NCBI RefSeq assembly: GCF_000820845.2
Contig: NZ_CBXV010000008.1
Coordinates: forward strand, 392,705 to 456,704
DNA length: 64,000 bases
Direction of reading: 5' to 3'
DNA from: Pyrinomonas methylaliphatogenes
GTDB taxonomy: Bacteria; Acidobacteriota; Blastocatellia; Pyrinomonadales; Pyrinomonadaceae
Of this stretch, positions 56,792 through 64,000 are shown piece after piece (the first letter of the stretch is position 1; every line of letters starts with the position of its first letter). The position numbers were made by a program, and so were the translations under genes. A model generated the notes under the pieces. The model was not told the origin of the DNA. It did not search any database and worked only from the letters and a program-made list of their open reading frames with translations.

Positions 56792-59131
56792 GTGGCTCGC
56801 GTCGCTGCCTTATGGACGAGGCTAAAAGTTTATGCGAGAAGCACGATGAGTGAGGTCAAGACAGATAGCATCAAGCACAGCGTGCGAGCGCGCTTGCTGA
56901 TCATGCTCGTCCTGCTTTCGCTCCCGCTGCTCATCGTGAGCCTTTTGCAGATCAACCGCTATCGGCAAAGCGTCGCCGAGCATGAGCGAATCATCGTCCA
57001 GTTAGGGGCCACAACCGCAGCCAATAAGCTCAGACTCTGGCTCGAAGAGCGCGACGGGAGCGCCGCCCCTCTGTCGAGCGACGAGATCGCTCGACTCTAT
57101 GCCACCTTGCGCGACCAGTTTCCCAACAATGTGGAGGTCTCCATCGTCGTCATCGCTCCTGATGGGCGACCGCTCAACGGGGCGTCGGCGCCGCTTCAGT
57201 TGGCGCCGGTTCTGAGCAAGCAGATGTGGAGCGATGGGATCGAGCGCACGACGAGCGTTCGCCGTCTTGAGCCATACGGATGGAGCGTGGCCGTCGGGCT
57301 TCCGGAATACACTCGATCAACGTGGACCGTGCTGGCGCTGATGGCGACATGGGCTTTGGCGCTCATCACCTCGACCATGCTGGCGATCTGGGCCGTCGGG
57401 CGCTTCACGACCCCGCTCAGCCGCCTGGCCCAAGCGGTCCTCACCTTCGGCGAAGGGCGTTTTCATGAGCGAATTGCCGTGGAGACGCGCGACGAGGTCG
57501 GCCTTCTCGCCCAAAGCTTCAATGCGATGGCGGCTAGTTTGGAGGAACGCTTCACCGAACTTCAGCATCAGCGCGCTTTCACCGAGGAGGTGCTGAACAG
57601 TCTGCCGCTCGGCGTCGCCGTGCTCGACGACGCCTTGACGATCAGGAGCACCAATCCGACCTTCGCCCGTTTCATCAACAGCTCACCGGCCAATCTGATC
57701 GGCCACAACCTGTACGAAGCCGCTAGGCCGTTCTTGCCCCTGCGCGCAGCGATCGAAGATGTGCGCCGCGTCCGCCGCCCTTTCATCAATTACAGTTTGA
57801 AGATAAAGCTCGACGAGCGGGCCGAGCAGGAGACCTTCTGGGATGTGATCCTGTGGCCCATCCGCGAATCGGTCGCGCGCGCCGATCTGATCTTGATCAT
57901 CTCGGAGGTATCGGATCGCGTGCGGGCCGAGCGCCTCGCCCATTCCGCCTTTGCGGCGGAGCGGGCGCGCGCCGCAGAGCTGGAGAGCGTCGTCAACCAG
58001 ATGGACGAAGGCGTCATCATCGTCGATGCCCAAGGCGCATATCGCGTCAATCCGAAGGCGGCGCGCATCCTCGCGCTCGAACCGAACGAACGGGGCGAGA
58101 GCATCTGGCGTCTGCTCAACTCACTTCACCTGCTCACGCTCGACGGCAAACGCTTGGCCCCGATCGAGACGCCGCTCGGGCGCGCCTTGGAGCGCGGCGA
58201 ACCCGTAAGCAACGAGCGACTGCTTTTCGTCACCTTCGCTCAAGAGGAGCGGATCATCGATATTAGCGCCACGCCGCTCATCGGCGAACGTGGCCGACAC
58301 GATGGCGCCGTCGCCGTATTCCGCGACGTGACGGAAGAGGTGAGCCACCACAGAAAACTGGCCGAAGCCTATGAACGGCTGCGCGAACATGATCGCTTGA
58401 AATCGGCTTTCGTCGCCAACGTCAGCCACGAACTGCGCACGCCGCTCAACGTCATCATCGGCCTCTGCCGCCTGCTCGAACGTGATAGCGAGACGCCGCT
58501 CAGCCCGCTGCAACACGAGATCGTCGAGCGCATGGAACGCAACGCGCGCGCGCTTTTAACCCAAGTCAATGCGCTGCTCGATTACTCGCGCCTCGAAGCG
58601 GGGCGCGCCGGGCTGCGGCTCGAGCGCGTCGATGTCGCGCGCCTCATCTCGTCTTTGGTCGGAGACTTCGCCGAAGAGGCGCGCGCCAAAGGAATCGAAT
58701 TGATTACACAGATCGCGCCCGATCTCGACACGGTGACGACCGATCGCGATAAGCTCGCCCAAGTCATCTTCAACCTCTTGAGCAACGCCATCAAATTCAC
58801 GCGAGATGGCATCGTCACGATCAGAGCCGCGAATGGGGACGAAGATTCCTGGTATCTCGAAGTGAGCGACACGGGGATCGGCATCCCGGAGAAGACTTTG
58901 CCCTTCATCTTCGAAGGTTTCCGGCAGGCCGACGACCGTCTGACGCGCGCCTACGGCGGCGTCGGTCTAGGATTGGCGATCACGCACAAGATCGTCCAGT
59001 TGCTCGGCGGCGAGATCGCAGTCGAAAGTCGCGTTGGACACGGGAGCCGCTTCCGCATCGTCTGGCCGCGAACCGTCGCGCAACGGACCGGAACCGGATC
59101 GCTGATCAATGGCCCACAGGCCCGCCAATGA
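56792..59131 (+). CDS. membrane sensor histidine kinase (HAMP-PAS-PAS-HisKA-HATPase)
   Basis: A 779-residue kinase. Two transmembrane segments (about 31-55 and 178-205) flank a periplasmic sensor domain of about 120 residues. Then come HAMP (about 200-255), two PAS-like domains (about 275-395 and 400-520), a HisKA dimerisation domain with His546 in FVANVSHELRTPLNVII, and an HATPase domain with NLLSNAIKF, DTGIGIP and GGVGLGLAI. All catalytic boxes are intact. Start choice is between GTG 56792 (GAGG 6 bp upstream) and ATG 56846. The likely partner is the single-domain regulator upstream. Confidence 0.9.
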   Translation: MARVAALWTRLKVYARSTMSEVKTDSIKHSVRARLLIMLVLLSLPLLIVSLLQINRYRQSVAEHERIIVQLGATTAANKLRLWLEERDGSAAPLSSDEIARLYATLRDQFPNNVEVSIVVIAPDGRPLNGASAPLQLAPVLSKQMWSDGIERTTSVRRLEPYGWSVAVGLPEYTRSTWTVLALMATWALALITSTMLAIWAVGRFTTPLSRLAQAVLTFGEGRFHERIAVETRDEVGLLAQSFNAMAASLEERFTELQHQRAFTEEVLNSLPLGVAVLDDALTIRSTNPTFARFINSSPANLIGHNLYEAARPFLPLRAAIEDVRRVRRPFINYSLKIKLDERAEQETFWDVILWPIRESVARADLILIISEVSDRVRAERLAHSAFAAERARAAELESVVNQMDEGVIIVDAQGAYRVNPKAARILALEPNERGESIWRLLNSLHLLTLDGKRLAPIETPLGRALERGEPVSNERLLFVTFAQEERIIDISATPLIGERGRHDGAVAVFRDVTEEVSHHRKLAEAYERLREHDRLKSAFVANVSHELRTPLNVIIGLCRLLERDSETPLSPLQHEIVERMERNARALLTQVNALLDYSRLEAGRAGLRLERVDVARLISSLVGDFAEEARAKGIELITQIAPDLDTVTTDRDKLAQVIFNLLSNAIKFTRDGIVTIRAANGDEDSWYLEVSDTGIGIPEKTLPFIFEGFRQADDRLTRAYGGVGLGLAITHKIVQLLGGEIAVESRVGHGSRFRIVWPRTVAQRTGTGSLINGPQARQ

Positions 59132-59198
59132 GCTTGCGCCTGGCAGGCAATGATGATAGATAAATCCAGCTCGTTTCACCCGCGGGCATTCAATTCTC

Positions 59199-59690
59199 AT
59201 GGAGCAGTCTATGGCGGATAACTCTAGACGGACCATTTTCATCGTCGTCGGCATCGTCAGCGCGGTTCTCGTCGCCAGCATCATATACCTGCTCTATCGT
59301 CCCATCGCCAATGTGCCGCAACCGGCGCAGCTTCAAGGGGCGATTCGCGCCGGCTCCCCCGAATTCGAGCGCTACCGCGACAGGATCGTCCTCGATTCGG
59401 TCGAAGCTTTCGAATCGACGCGCGCTCTAGGTGACATCGTGATGACTTTGCAGGGCACGGTGCGCAACTTCACCGGGCGGACGATCAACGGGCTAGAAGT
59501 GTACGGCGCAGTGGTCGATCTTAACGGCAAACCGGTAAAAGAGAGGACTGTCGCCGTCATCCCCAATCAGAAGGCGGAGCTAGCCCCCAATGAGACGATG
59601 CAAGCTCGCGTCCTCCTCGAAGGCATCAGCAAAGAGGCCGTCCGCGCCAACATCAAGATGGAAGTGGTGGCAGTGAGGTTCAAGAACTAA
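59199..59690 (+). CDS. single-pass membrane protein, FxLYD-like
   Basis: A 163-residue protein with one N-terminal transmembrane helix (about 12-35, TIFIVVGIVSAVLVASIIYL) and an extracytoplasmic beta domain. The GDIVMTLQGTVRNFTGRTIN, GLEVYGAVVDLNGKPV and AELAPNETMQ pattern resembles FxLYD and related immunoglobulin-like domains that act in envelope or cytochrome assembly proteins. No specific role is known. The stop codon lies inside the first copy of a direct-repeat pair. Confidence 0.7.
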   Translation: MEQSMADNSRRTIFIVVGIVSAVLVASIIYLLYRPIANVPQPAQLQGAIRAGSPEFERYRDRIVLDSVEAFESTRALGDIVMTLQGTVRNFTGRTINGLEVYGAVVDLNGKPVKERTVAVIPNQKAELAPNETMQARVLLEGISKEAVRANIKMEVVAVRFKN

Positions 59691-59774
59691 CCCGTCCGTC
59701 GAACGCGCGAGTGGCGCGCGATCAATTGCGAGATCCAACCGTGAGGTTCAAGAGTTAACCTGTCCGTCGAACGC
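59673..59774. repeat. 34-bp direct-repeat pair across a stop codon, 68-bp period
   Basis: Copies at 59673-59706 and 59741-59774 match at 31 of 34 positions (GTGAGGTTCAAG, then AACTAACC or AGTTAACC, then TGTCCGTCGAACGC or CGTCCGTCGAACGC). The first copy includes the last five codons and stop of the preceding gene. The 34-bp spacer is unrelated. The pair lies between convergent genes. Confidence 0.85.
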
Positions 59775-59803
59775 CCTCGATAGAAACCAACCGCTCCGAG
59801 CAG

Positions 59804-61648
59804 CTACCGGACCACTTCGATTTCAAGCGTTTGCTGCCCCTCGATGACGAATTCGGCGGGCGGCAATTCCCGTTCGTAAATCGGCGATAGCGGCATCGGC
59901 GTGTAGCCGCCCGCCGTGCGCTGACTGCTCAGCATCGCGAGCACGGATGGGGGCAGATTGGGAAGCTCATCGGTGCCGATCACGGCTCCCGGCGTCAGGC
60001 GGAAGAGCTTGACATAGAGCCGGTCGTTCTTCTTCAAGCGATTGATCGCGCTGACCAATTGACTCAGATCCCTCGGCACGAAGCTTCGTGCCGCCATGCT
60101 CTGCTCGAGCGCTCCGCCGTCGCCGACAAACAGCAGCAAACGCCCCGTCGGGACATCCGCAGGGATCTCGACCGGGATGCGTTGGACGATCTGCTGGCCC
60201 GACTCGGTGCGTATGAAGGCCTGAACCTCGACGGTCTCGCCGCGCGCCACTTCCGTCCGATCGAGCGCGATCCGATCGAGCGTGCCGGTAAGTCGCACGT
60301 CGATCGAGTCGATGTCGAGATCGATGCCTTGAATCTCTACCCCTTCGAAACCGCTTTCGAGCAACGCGCCAACCGGCGCTGCGACCGTGTTAGCCGCCAG
60401 AAGCGGCGCGTCCGATGAGGAGAAACGTTGCTCGAGATGAACTCGCTCCTGCCCTCTAAGGGCGATCTCGCCGCGCACGCTGACCGTCGAATCGCCCAAA
60501 CTCCGTTCGTTCGCCGCGATCGTATTGTAAACGGTGATGTTCAACAGAAGCGGCGTCAAGAACTGATCGCTGACGACCTCATAAACGTACTTTTCGGTCC
60601 GCCCGCGGCTCGTATGCAGATTGATCCTCACGGGGATCATCTTCGGTGCCTCGCCGAGCTGCCCCAGAATCCCGGTCGCGCGGTCCTGTGCCAAACGCCC
60701 GACCATCTGCCCCGGCACCGTGAGTTTGAAGGAGTTGTATGCGCTCGGGATGACCGAGACGACCGAGCTTTCGCTCATCGGCATGTCGGCACTGCCGAGC
60801 CCCAAGAAAGGATGGCCGAAGGCGTAGACCTTTTCGCCATCGCGCATCGTCACCGTTCCCGAAGCGGCGATCGAATAATCGCCGCGCACAAGCTGCACGC
60901 TCACCGAAGCGCCCGGAGCGAGCGTCTTTTCGGTCGGTTTAGCAAGCGGCGTGATCGCCGCGCCACCGCCAGCCCCGGCTACGGGCAACAGTCCTTGCGC
61001 TTGAAGTTGCGGCGCGTAAAGAGCGAGCGCGTCCGAAGAGATGCCGCTGAAGACGACGGGCGTCGCAATCGGAGATAGCTGCTGGCCCAGAAGGGAAGCA
61101 AGCGGCGAGCCGCTTGCGACTGGAGCGATGAAGGTCGTCGCTTGAAGAGGCGCTTTCGGCAGTTCGGGTTTCCATCTCGCCCCGGTCAATTCGCTGAAAG
61201 AGACCTGACGCGGCGCCTGTCGGCGGGGTGGGCTCACCTGCCCCTGTTCGAAGATCGAGATCATCTGTTCGATCGGCGTGATGCCCGCGATCGGTTCCTT
61301 CGAGAAAGGGAAACTGTAGGCTATCGCGCCGACGAGTTTGCCGTCGATGAAGACGGGCGAACCGGACATCCCGGCGAAAACGCCGGTCTTTTCGACTTGC
61401 GGACCGAAAAGACGCGCGATGATCACCGATTGGCGTGGCCCTGGATAGTTGGGCAGCACGCCGAGGATCTCTACGCCAAACTCCGCCGGTTCAGACCCGG
61501 AAAAGACCGTGCGCCCGACCCCCTTCATCCCGGCCCGCACCTCCTCCAACGGGAAGATCTGCGGCCTGTCGCTGCGCATCTGCTGCGCAGCGGCGAGAGA
61601 TGAAAAGGCAAAGAGGACGGCGATGAGCTTTCTTGAAAACCTCAGCAT
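59804..61648 (-). CDS. SpoIVB/S55 peptidase-family exported protein
   Basis: A 614-residue protein with a signal peptide (LIAVLFAFSSLAAAQ). The N-terminal half matches the S55 peptidase domain of SpoIVB: EVRAGMKGVGRTVFSG, then GVFAGMSGSPVFIDGKLVGA with the catalytic Ser97 of GMSGSP, and GEKVYAFGHPFLGLGSADMP, which supplies further conserved residues. The C-terminal 300 residues are beta-rich and unassigned. Outside spore-formers these proteins are of unknown function, probably periplasmic serine peptidases or scaffolds. It is convergent with the FxLYD-like gene and divergent from mobA. Confidence 0.85.
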   Translation of the reverse strand: MLRFSRKLIAVLFAFSSLAAAQQMRSDRPQIFPLEEVRAGMKGVGRTVFSGSEPAEFGVEILGVLPNYPGPRQSVIIARLFGPQVEKTGVFAGMSGSPVFIDGKLVGAIAYSFPFSKEPIAGITPIEQMISIFEQGQVSPPRRQAPRQVSFSELTGARWKPELPKAPLQATTFIAPVASGSPLASLLGQQLSPIATPVVFSGISSDALALYAPQLQAQGLLPVAGAGGGAAITPLAKPTEKTLAPGASVSVQLVRGDYSIAASGTVTMRDGEKVYAFGHPFLGLGSADMPMSESSVVSVIPSAYNSFKLTVPGQMVGRLAQDRATGILGQLGEAPKMIPVRINLHTSRGRTEKYVYEVVSDQFLTPLLLNITVYNTIAANERSLGDSTVSVRGEIALRGQERVHLEQRFSSSDAPLLAANTVAAPVGALLESGFEGVEIQGIDLDIDSIDVRLTGTLDRIALDRTEVARGETVEVQAFIRTESGQQIVQRIPVEIPADVPTGRLLLFVGDGGALEQSMAARSFVPRDLSQLVSAINRLKKNDRLYVKLFRLTPGAVIGTDELPNLPPSVLAMLSSQRTAGGYTPMPLSPIYERELPPAEFVIEGQQTLEIEVVR

Positions 61649-61841
61649 CGATGCTCCCTTCCTCGCACTACTCTAAGCCGGTTTGGTCCCTCAGCCCGCA
61701 CCCTGCGTTCGATTATGAACGCGCGCAAAAGGCCGGTCAAGCTTCGTCTTGTCGGCGCACGCGCGACGTGATAAGGTTCGGCATCTGCTTAGATGCTCCG
61801 ACAGGGGAGATCGACATCTCAAAAATCGGGTCGCAAGCGCG

Positions 61842-62465
61842 ATGTTTGACCAATCACCACCGACCATCCCGAGCGAGATCGATGGATTCATCCTCGTCGG
61901 CGGCGCCTCAAAACGCATGGGACGCGATAAGGCGAAGCTGAAGCTCGGCGCGCTCGATTTCATCGAGCGGGTCGCCCGCGCCATGGCCCCCGTCACACGC
62001 GATCTCCGTCTGGTCAGTTCGCGCGCGCGAAGCGGCCCCTGGCCGCTCCCGACGGTTTATGACCTCTATCCCGATTGCGGAGCGTTAGGCGGGATTCACG
62101 CCGCGCTCTCGGCAAGCAGATCCCCTTGGACGCTCATCGTCGCTTGCGATCTCCCCTTCATTACGACAGAATTCCTCGCCCTGCTTGTGCAGGCGCGCAG
62201 CGCAAGCGAAGCGATCGTCCCGATCCAAGCGGATGGACGGGCACAACCTTTATGCGCGCTCTACAAAAGTCAGCCGTGCCTGAAGCGTGCAAGCGCATTG
62301 CTCCGATCTGGAGAAAGGAGAGTTGGCGCGCTGCTCGAGCGACTCGACGTAAGGTACATCGCCAGCGAAGAATACGCCCATCTGCCCGGCGCTGAGCGAC
62401 TGCTGTTCAACGTCAACTCACCGACGGATTACGCGCGAGCCTCCGCTTTAGAGCAAGCGTCCTGA
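61842..62465 (+). CDS. mobA: molybdenum cofactor guanylyltransferase
   Basis: A 207-residue nucleotidyltransferase. The N-terminal signature ILVGGASKRMGRDKAKLKLG matches the LxGGxSxRMGxDKA motif of MobA, and YPDCGALGGIHAAL, ACDLPFI and the C-terminal FNVNSPTDYARA fit the same family. It joins GMP to molybdopterin; MocA-type CMP transfer cannot be excluded. ATG 61842 puts the motif near residue 18, as usual. No molybdoenzyme genes are seen nearby. Confidence 0.88.
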   Translation: MFDQSPPTIPSEIDGFILVGGASKRMGRDKAKLKLGALDFIERVARAMAPVTRDLRLVSSRARSGPWPLPTVYDLYPDCGALGGIHAALSASRSPWTLIVACDLPFITTEFLALLVQARSASEAIVPIQADGRAQPLCALYKSQPCLKRASALLRSGERRVGALLERLDVRYIASEEYAHLPGAERLLFNVNSPTDYARASALEQAS

Positions 62466-62489
62466 TTTCATGGGTGCAGCGAATACAGT

Positions 62490-63509
62490 ATGCCATCAAG
62501 ACGACGACGGATCAGAAAGCTCCTCAAGGCGCTGCTGCCGATCATCTTGCTGCTCGTCATCGCCATCGGCGGCGTGACCGCCTGGCTCGTCTATCAAATC
62601 ACTCACCCGCCACACCGCGATTACCTGGTGACCCCGGAGAAGTTCACCCGCCTGAGCGATCGCGGATTGCGCGCCACCGAAGAGACGTGGACTAACCCGG
62701 ATGGCACGGCAGCGCGCGGATGGTTACTGCGCGGCGCTGAAGGGGCGCCCGCCATCATCCTCCTTCACGCTTACGGGACGGACCGTTCATGGCTCTTCAA
62801 TCTCGGCGTGAAGCTGAACGAAGCGACCAACTTCACCGTGTTGTGGCCAGACTTGCGCGGGCACGGTCCTCAACCTTTGGTCAAGCGGACATCCTTCGGC
62901 GCACGCGAGGCCGAGGACGTCCTGGCCGCCATCTCTTTCCTGCGCACGCTGCGCACACCTCGCGGCACGCCCTTGGTCGGCGATCAGATAGGTCTATACG
63001 GCGTGGAACTGGGCGCCTATGCTGCCGCGCGCGCAGGCGCGCGTAACCCGCAAGTGCGCGCCCTTGCGCTCGATTCCGTGCCCGCCTCACCCTCGGCGAT
63101 CCTACATGCCGCCGTCGCGCGGTACATGGGATTCTCCAACGCTTGGCTCGATCTCCTGGCGCGCTCCGGCACGCGGCTCTATCTGTTCGAAGATTACGAT
63201 GACGCAAAGACGTGCGACTTCGCTCGCCACCTCGAGGGTCGCGAGGTCCTGCTGCTGGCCGGAAGCGATGCCAGTCGTTGGCGTAGCTCGACCGTCCAGC
63301 TGGCCCGTTGCCTCCCGCTCTCAACTCATCTCGAGCTTCACGACGCGCTTCCGCTGACGGGCCTGAATGTCGTCTCGGCGACGGGCGAACAAGGCGAAGC
63401 CTACGACCGGCGCGTGATCGAATTCTTCAATCGCACCCTCAATACCCCCGCTCCCGGCACGTACGAGACGAGCCTGAGGCGAAGCCTCAGCGACCGAGGC
63501 CGAAGGTGA
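62490..63509 (+). CDS. membrane-anchored alpha/beta-hydrolase-fold protein lacking the Ser nucleophile
   Basis: A 339-residue protein with an N-terminal signal anchor (about 12-36) and an alpha/beta-hydrolase fold (about 60-320): ILLHAYGTDRSW for the oxyanion strand, WPDLRGHGPQP, and a nucleophile elbow that reads GVELG at 171-175, with Glu173 where Ser is expected. The acid and His positions are not clear. It is probably not a normal esterase and may bind a ligand. It starts 24 bp after mobA. Its 3' end overlaps the convergent spermidine synthase gene by 23 bp. Confidence 0.78.
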   Translation: MPSRRRRIRKLLKALLPIILLLVIAIGGVTAWLVYQITHPPHRDYLVTPEKFTRLSDRGLRATEETWTNPDGTAARGWLLRGAEGAPAIILLHAYGTDRSWLFNLGVKLNEATNFTVLWPDLRGHGPQPLVKRTSFGAREAEDVLAAISFLRTLRTPRGTPLVGDQIGLYGVELGAYAAARAGARNPQVRALALDSVPASPSAILHAAVARYMGFSNAWLDLLARSGTRLYLFEDYDDAKTCDFARHLEGREVLLLAGSDASRWRSSTVQLARCLPLSTHLELHDALPLTGLNVVSATGEQGEAYDRRVIEFFNRTLNTPAPGTYETSLRRSLSDRGRR

Positions 63510-64000
63510 AACCGATCGATCCGCCGGGATAACTCGGCACGATCACTGTCTCCTGTTCGACGCGCGGGAAGATTCTGGTGAAGGCGCGGCGCACGCGCCG
63601 CGAGATCTGCGGGTAAAAATAGGGGGATTCGCTCTGCGCGGCGAGCACCCCTTTGGGCGCAAGAAGCTGCGCGCAGTTGCGGTAGAAAGTGGCAGCAAAG
63701 AGCTTCGCGCCCTCGCCTACGGGATCGGGCGCGTCAACCATGATCAGATCGAACTGCTCGCCTTGGGCGCGGCGGACGTAAGCGGCGCCATCCTCGATGA
63801 CGATCTCCGCCCGAGGGTCTTTGAATCCGCGCGCAAGCTGCGGGAAGAATCTTTTTGAGCAGGCGATGACTTCTTCGTCGATCTCCACAAGCCTGACCAA
63901 CTCGACCTCCGATCGGCGTAAAACAGCCGTTAGCAACCCGCCATCGCCACCGCCGATGATCAACACGCGACGCGCATGAGGCGCAAAAGCGAACCCCCGA
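63487..64000 (-). CDS. speE: spermidine synthase (polyamine aminopropyltransferase), 3' part
   Basis: The C-terminal 170 residues or so are in the window; the frame continues beyond base 64000. The motif RRVLIIGGGDGGLLTAVLRR binds decarboxylated SAM, followed by VEIDEEVI, EIVIEDGAAYV, DLIMVDAPDPVGEGAKLF and APKGVLAAQSESPYFYP, all typical of SpeE. It transfers an aminopropyl group from decarboxylated SAM to putrescine or a related polyamine. The C-terminus ends with SIGFTFGLGR. Its 3' end overlaps the opposite-strand hydrolase-fold gene by 23 bp. Confidence 0.92.
   Translation of the reverse strand, partial: RGFAFAPHARRVLIIGGGDGGLLTAVLRRSEVELVRLVEIDEEVIACSKRFFPQLARGFKDPRAEIVIEDGAAYVRRAQGEQFDLIMVDAPDPVGEGAKLFAATFYRNCAQLLAPKGVLAAQSESPYFYPQISRRVRRAFTRIFPRVEQETVIVPSYPGGSIGFTFGLGR

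Overview
The window is a GC-rich, gene-dense piece of a bacterial chromosome. The gene content (a cdaA-cdaR-glmM operon, lineage-specific secreted proteins, paralogous amidohydrolase operons, BON lipoproteins, a SpoIVB-type S55 peptidase protein and a long exopolysaccharide locus) fits Acidobacteriota, probably a Blastocatellia-like lineage. That placement is inference from family content; no rRNA or marker phylogeny is available here. I found no rRNA or tRNA genes.

Layout. 0-5 kb: a zinc-ribbon protein, then a leftward kimA-like potassium importer gene preceded by a recognisable c-di-AMP (ydaO-type) riboswitch with its own terminator, then a second APC-type transporter. 5-10 kb: a TPR/sigma-54 activator, a zinc-ribbon/pseudo-receiver protein and a PilT ATPase. 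10.5-14.1 kb: diadenylate cyclase cdaA, cdaR and glmM. The window therefore holds both the c-di-AMP synthase and a riboswitch-controlled potassium importer that should respond to it. 14.6-42.8 kb: a surface polysaccharide locus (UDP-HexNAc dehydrogenase, UDP-GlcNAc 2-epimerase, heparinase-like lyase, AsnB amidotransferase, flippase, several glycosyltransferases, a Gfo/Idh/MocA oxidoreductase, an epimerase, a phosphoglycosyl transferase, a membrane methyltransferase and a Wzy/ligase with an internal PDZ-like segment). It is interrupted at about 23-26.7 kb by a decayed accessory island (frameshifted CBM6/MopE gene, gene remnants, an internally deleted IS607-type element) and at 35 kb by a two-gene nucleotidyltransferase module.

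43.8-48.7 kb: a three-gene amidohydrolase operon in which only the middle product keeps the metal ligands. 49-53.6 kb: BON lipoprotein, YggX-like protein, thyX, a radical SAM enzyme, a DUF2721-like gene broken by a 95-bp tandem duplication, and a histone H1-like Lys/Ala repeat protein. 53.8-59.7 kb: two divergent two-component pairs. 59.8-64 kb: an S55 peptidase-family protein, mobA, an alpha/beta-hydrolase-fold protein lacking the usual serine, and the 3' part of a spermidine synthase gene cut by the window edge.

A recurrent theme is a set of short direct-repeat pairs or triplets (about 21-38 bp, mostly imperfect, different sequence at each locus) whose copies are 60-72 bp apart with unrelated intervening DNA. 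Most lie just downstream of genes or across stop codons. They resemble CRISPR spacing but have no cas genes. Two separate head-to-tail duplications (26 bp and 95 bp) each break a reading frame.
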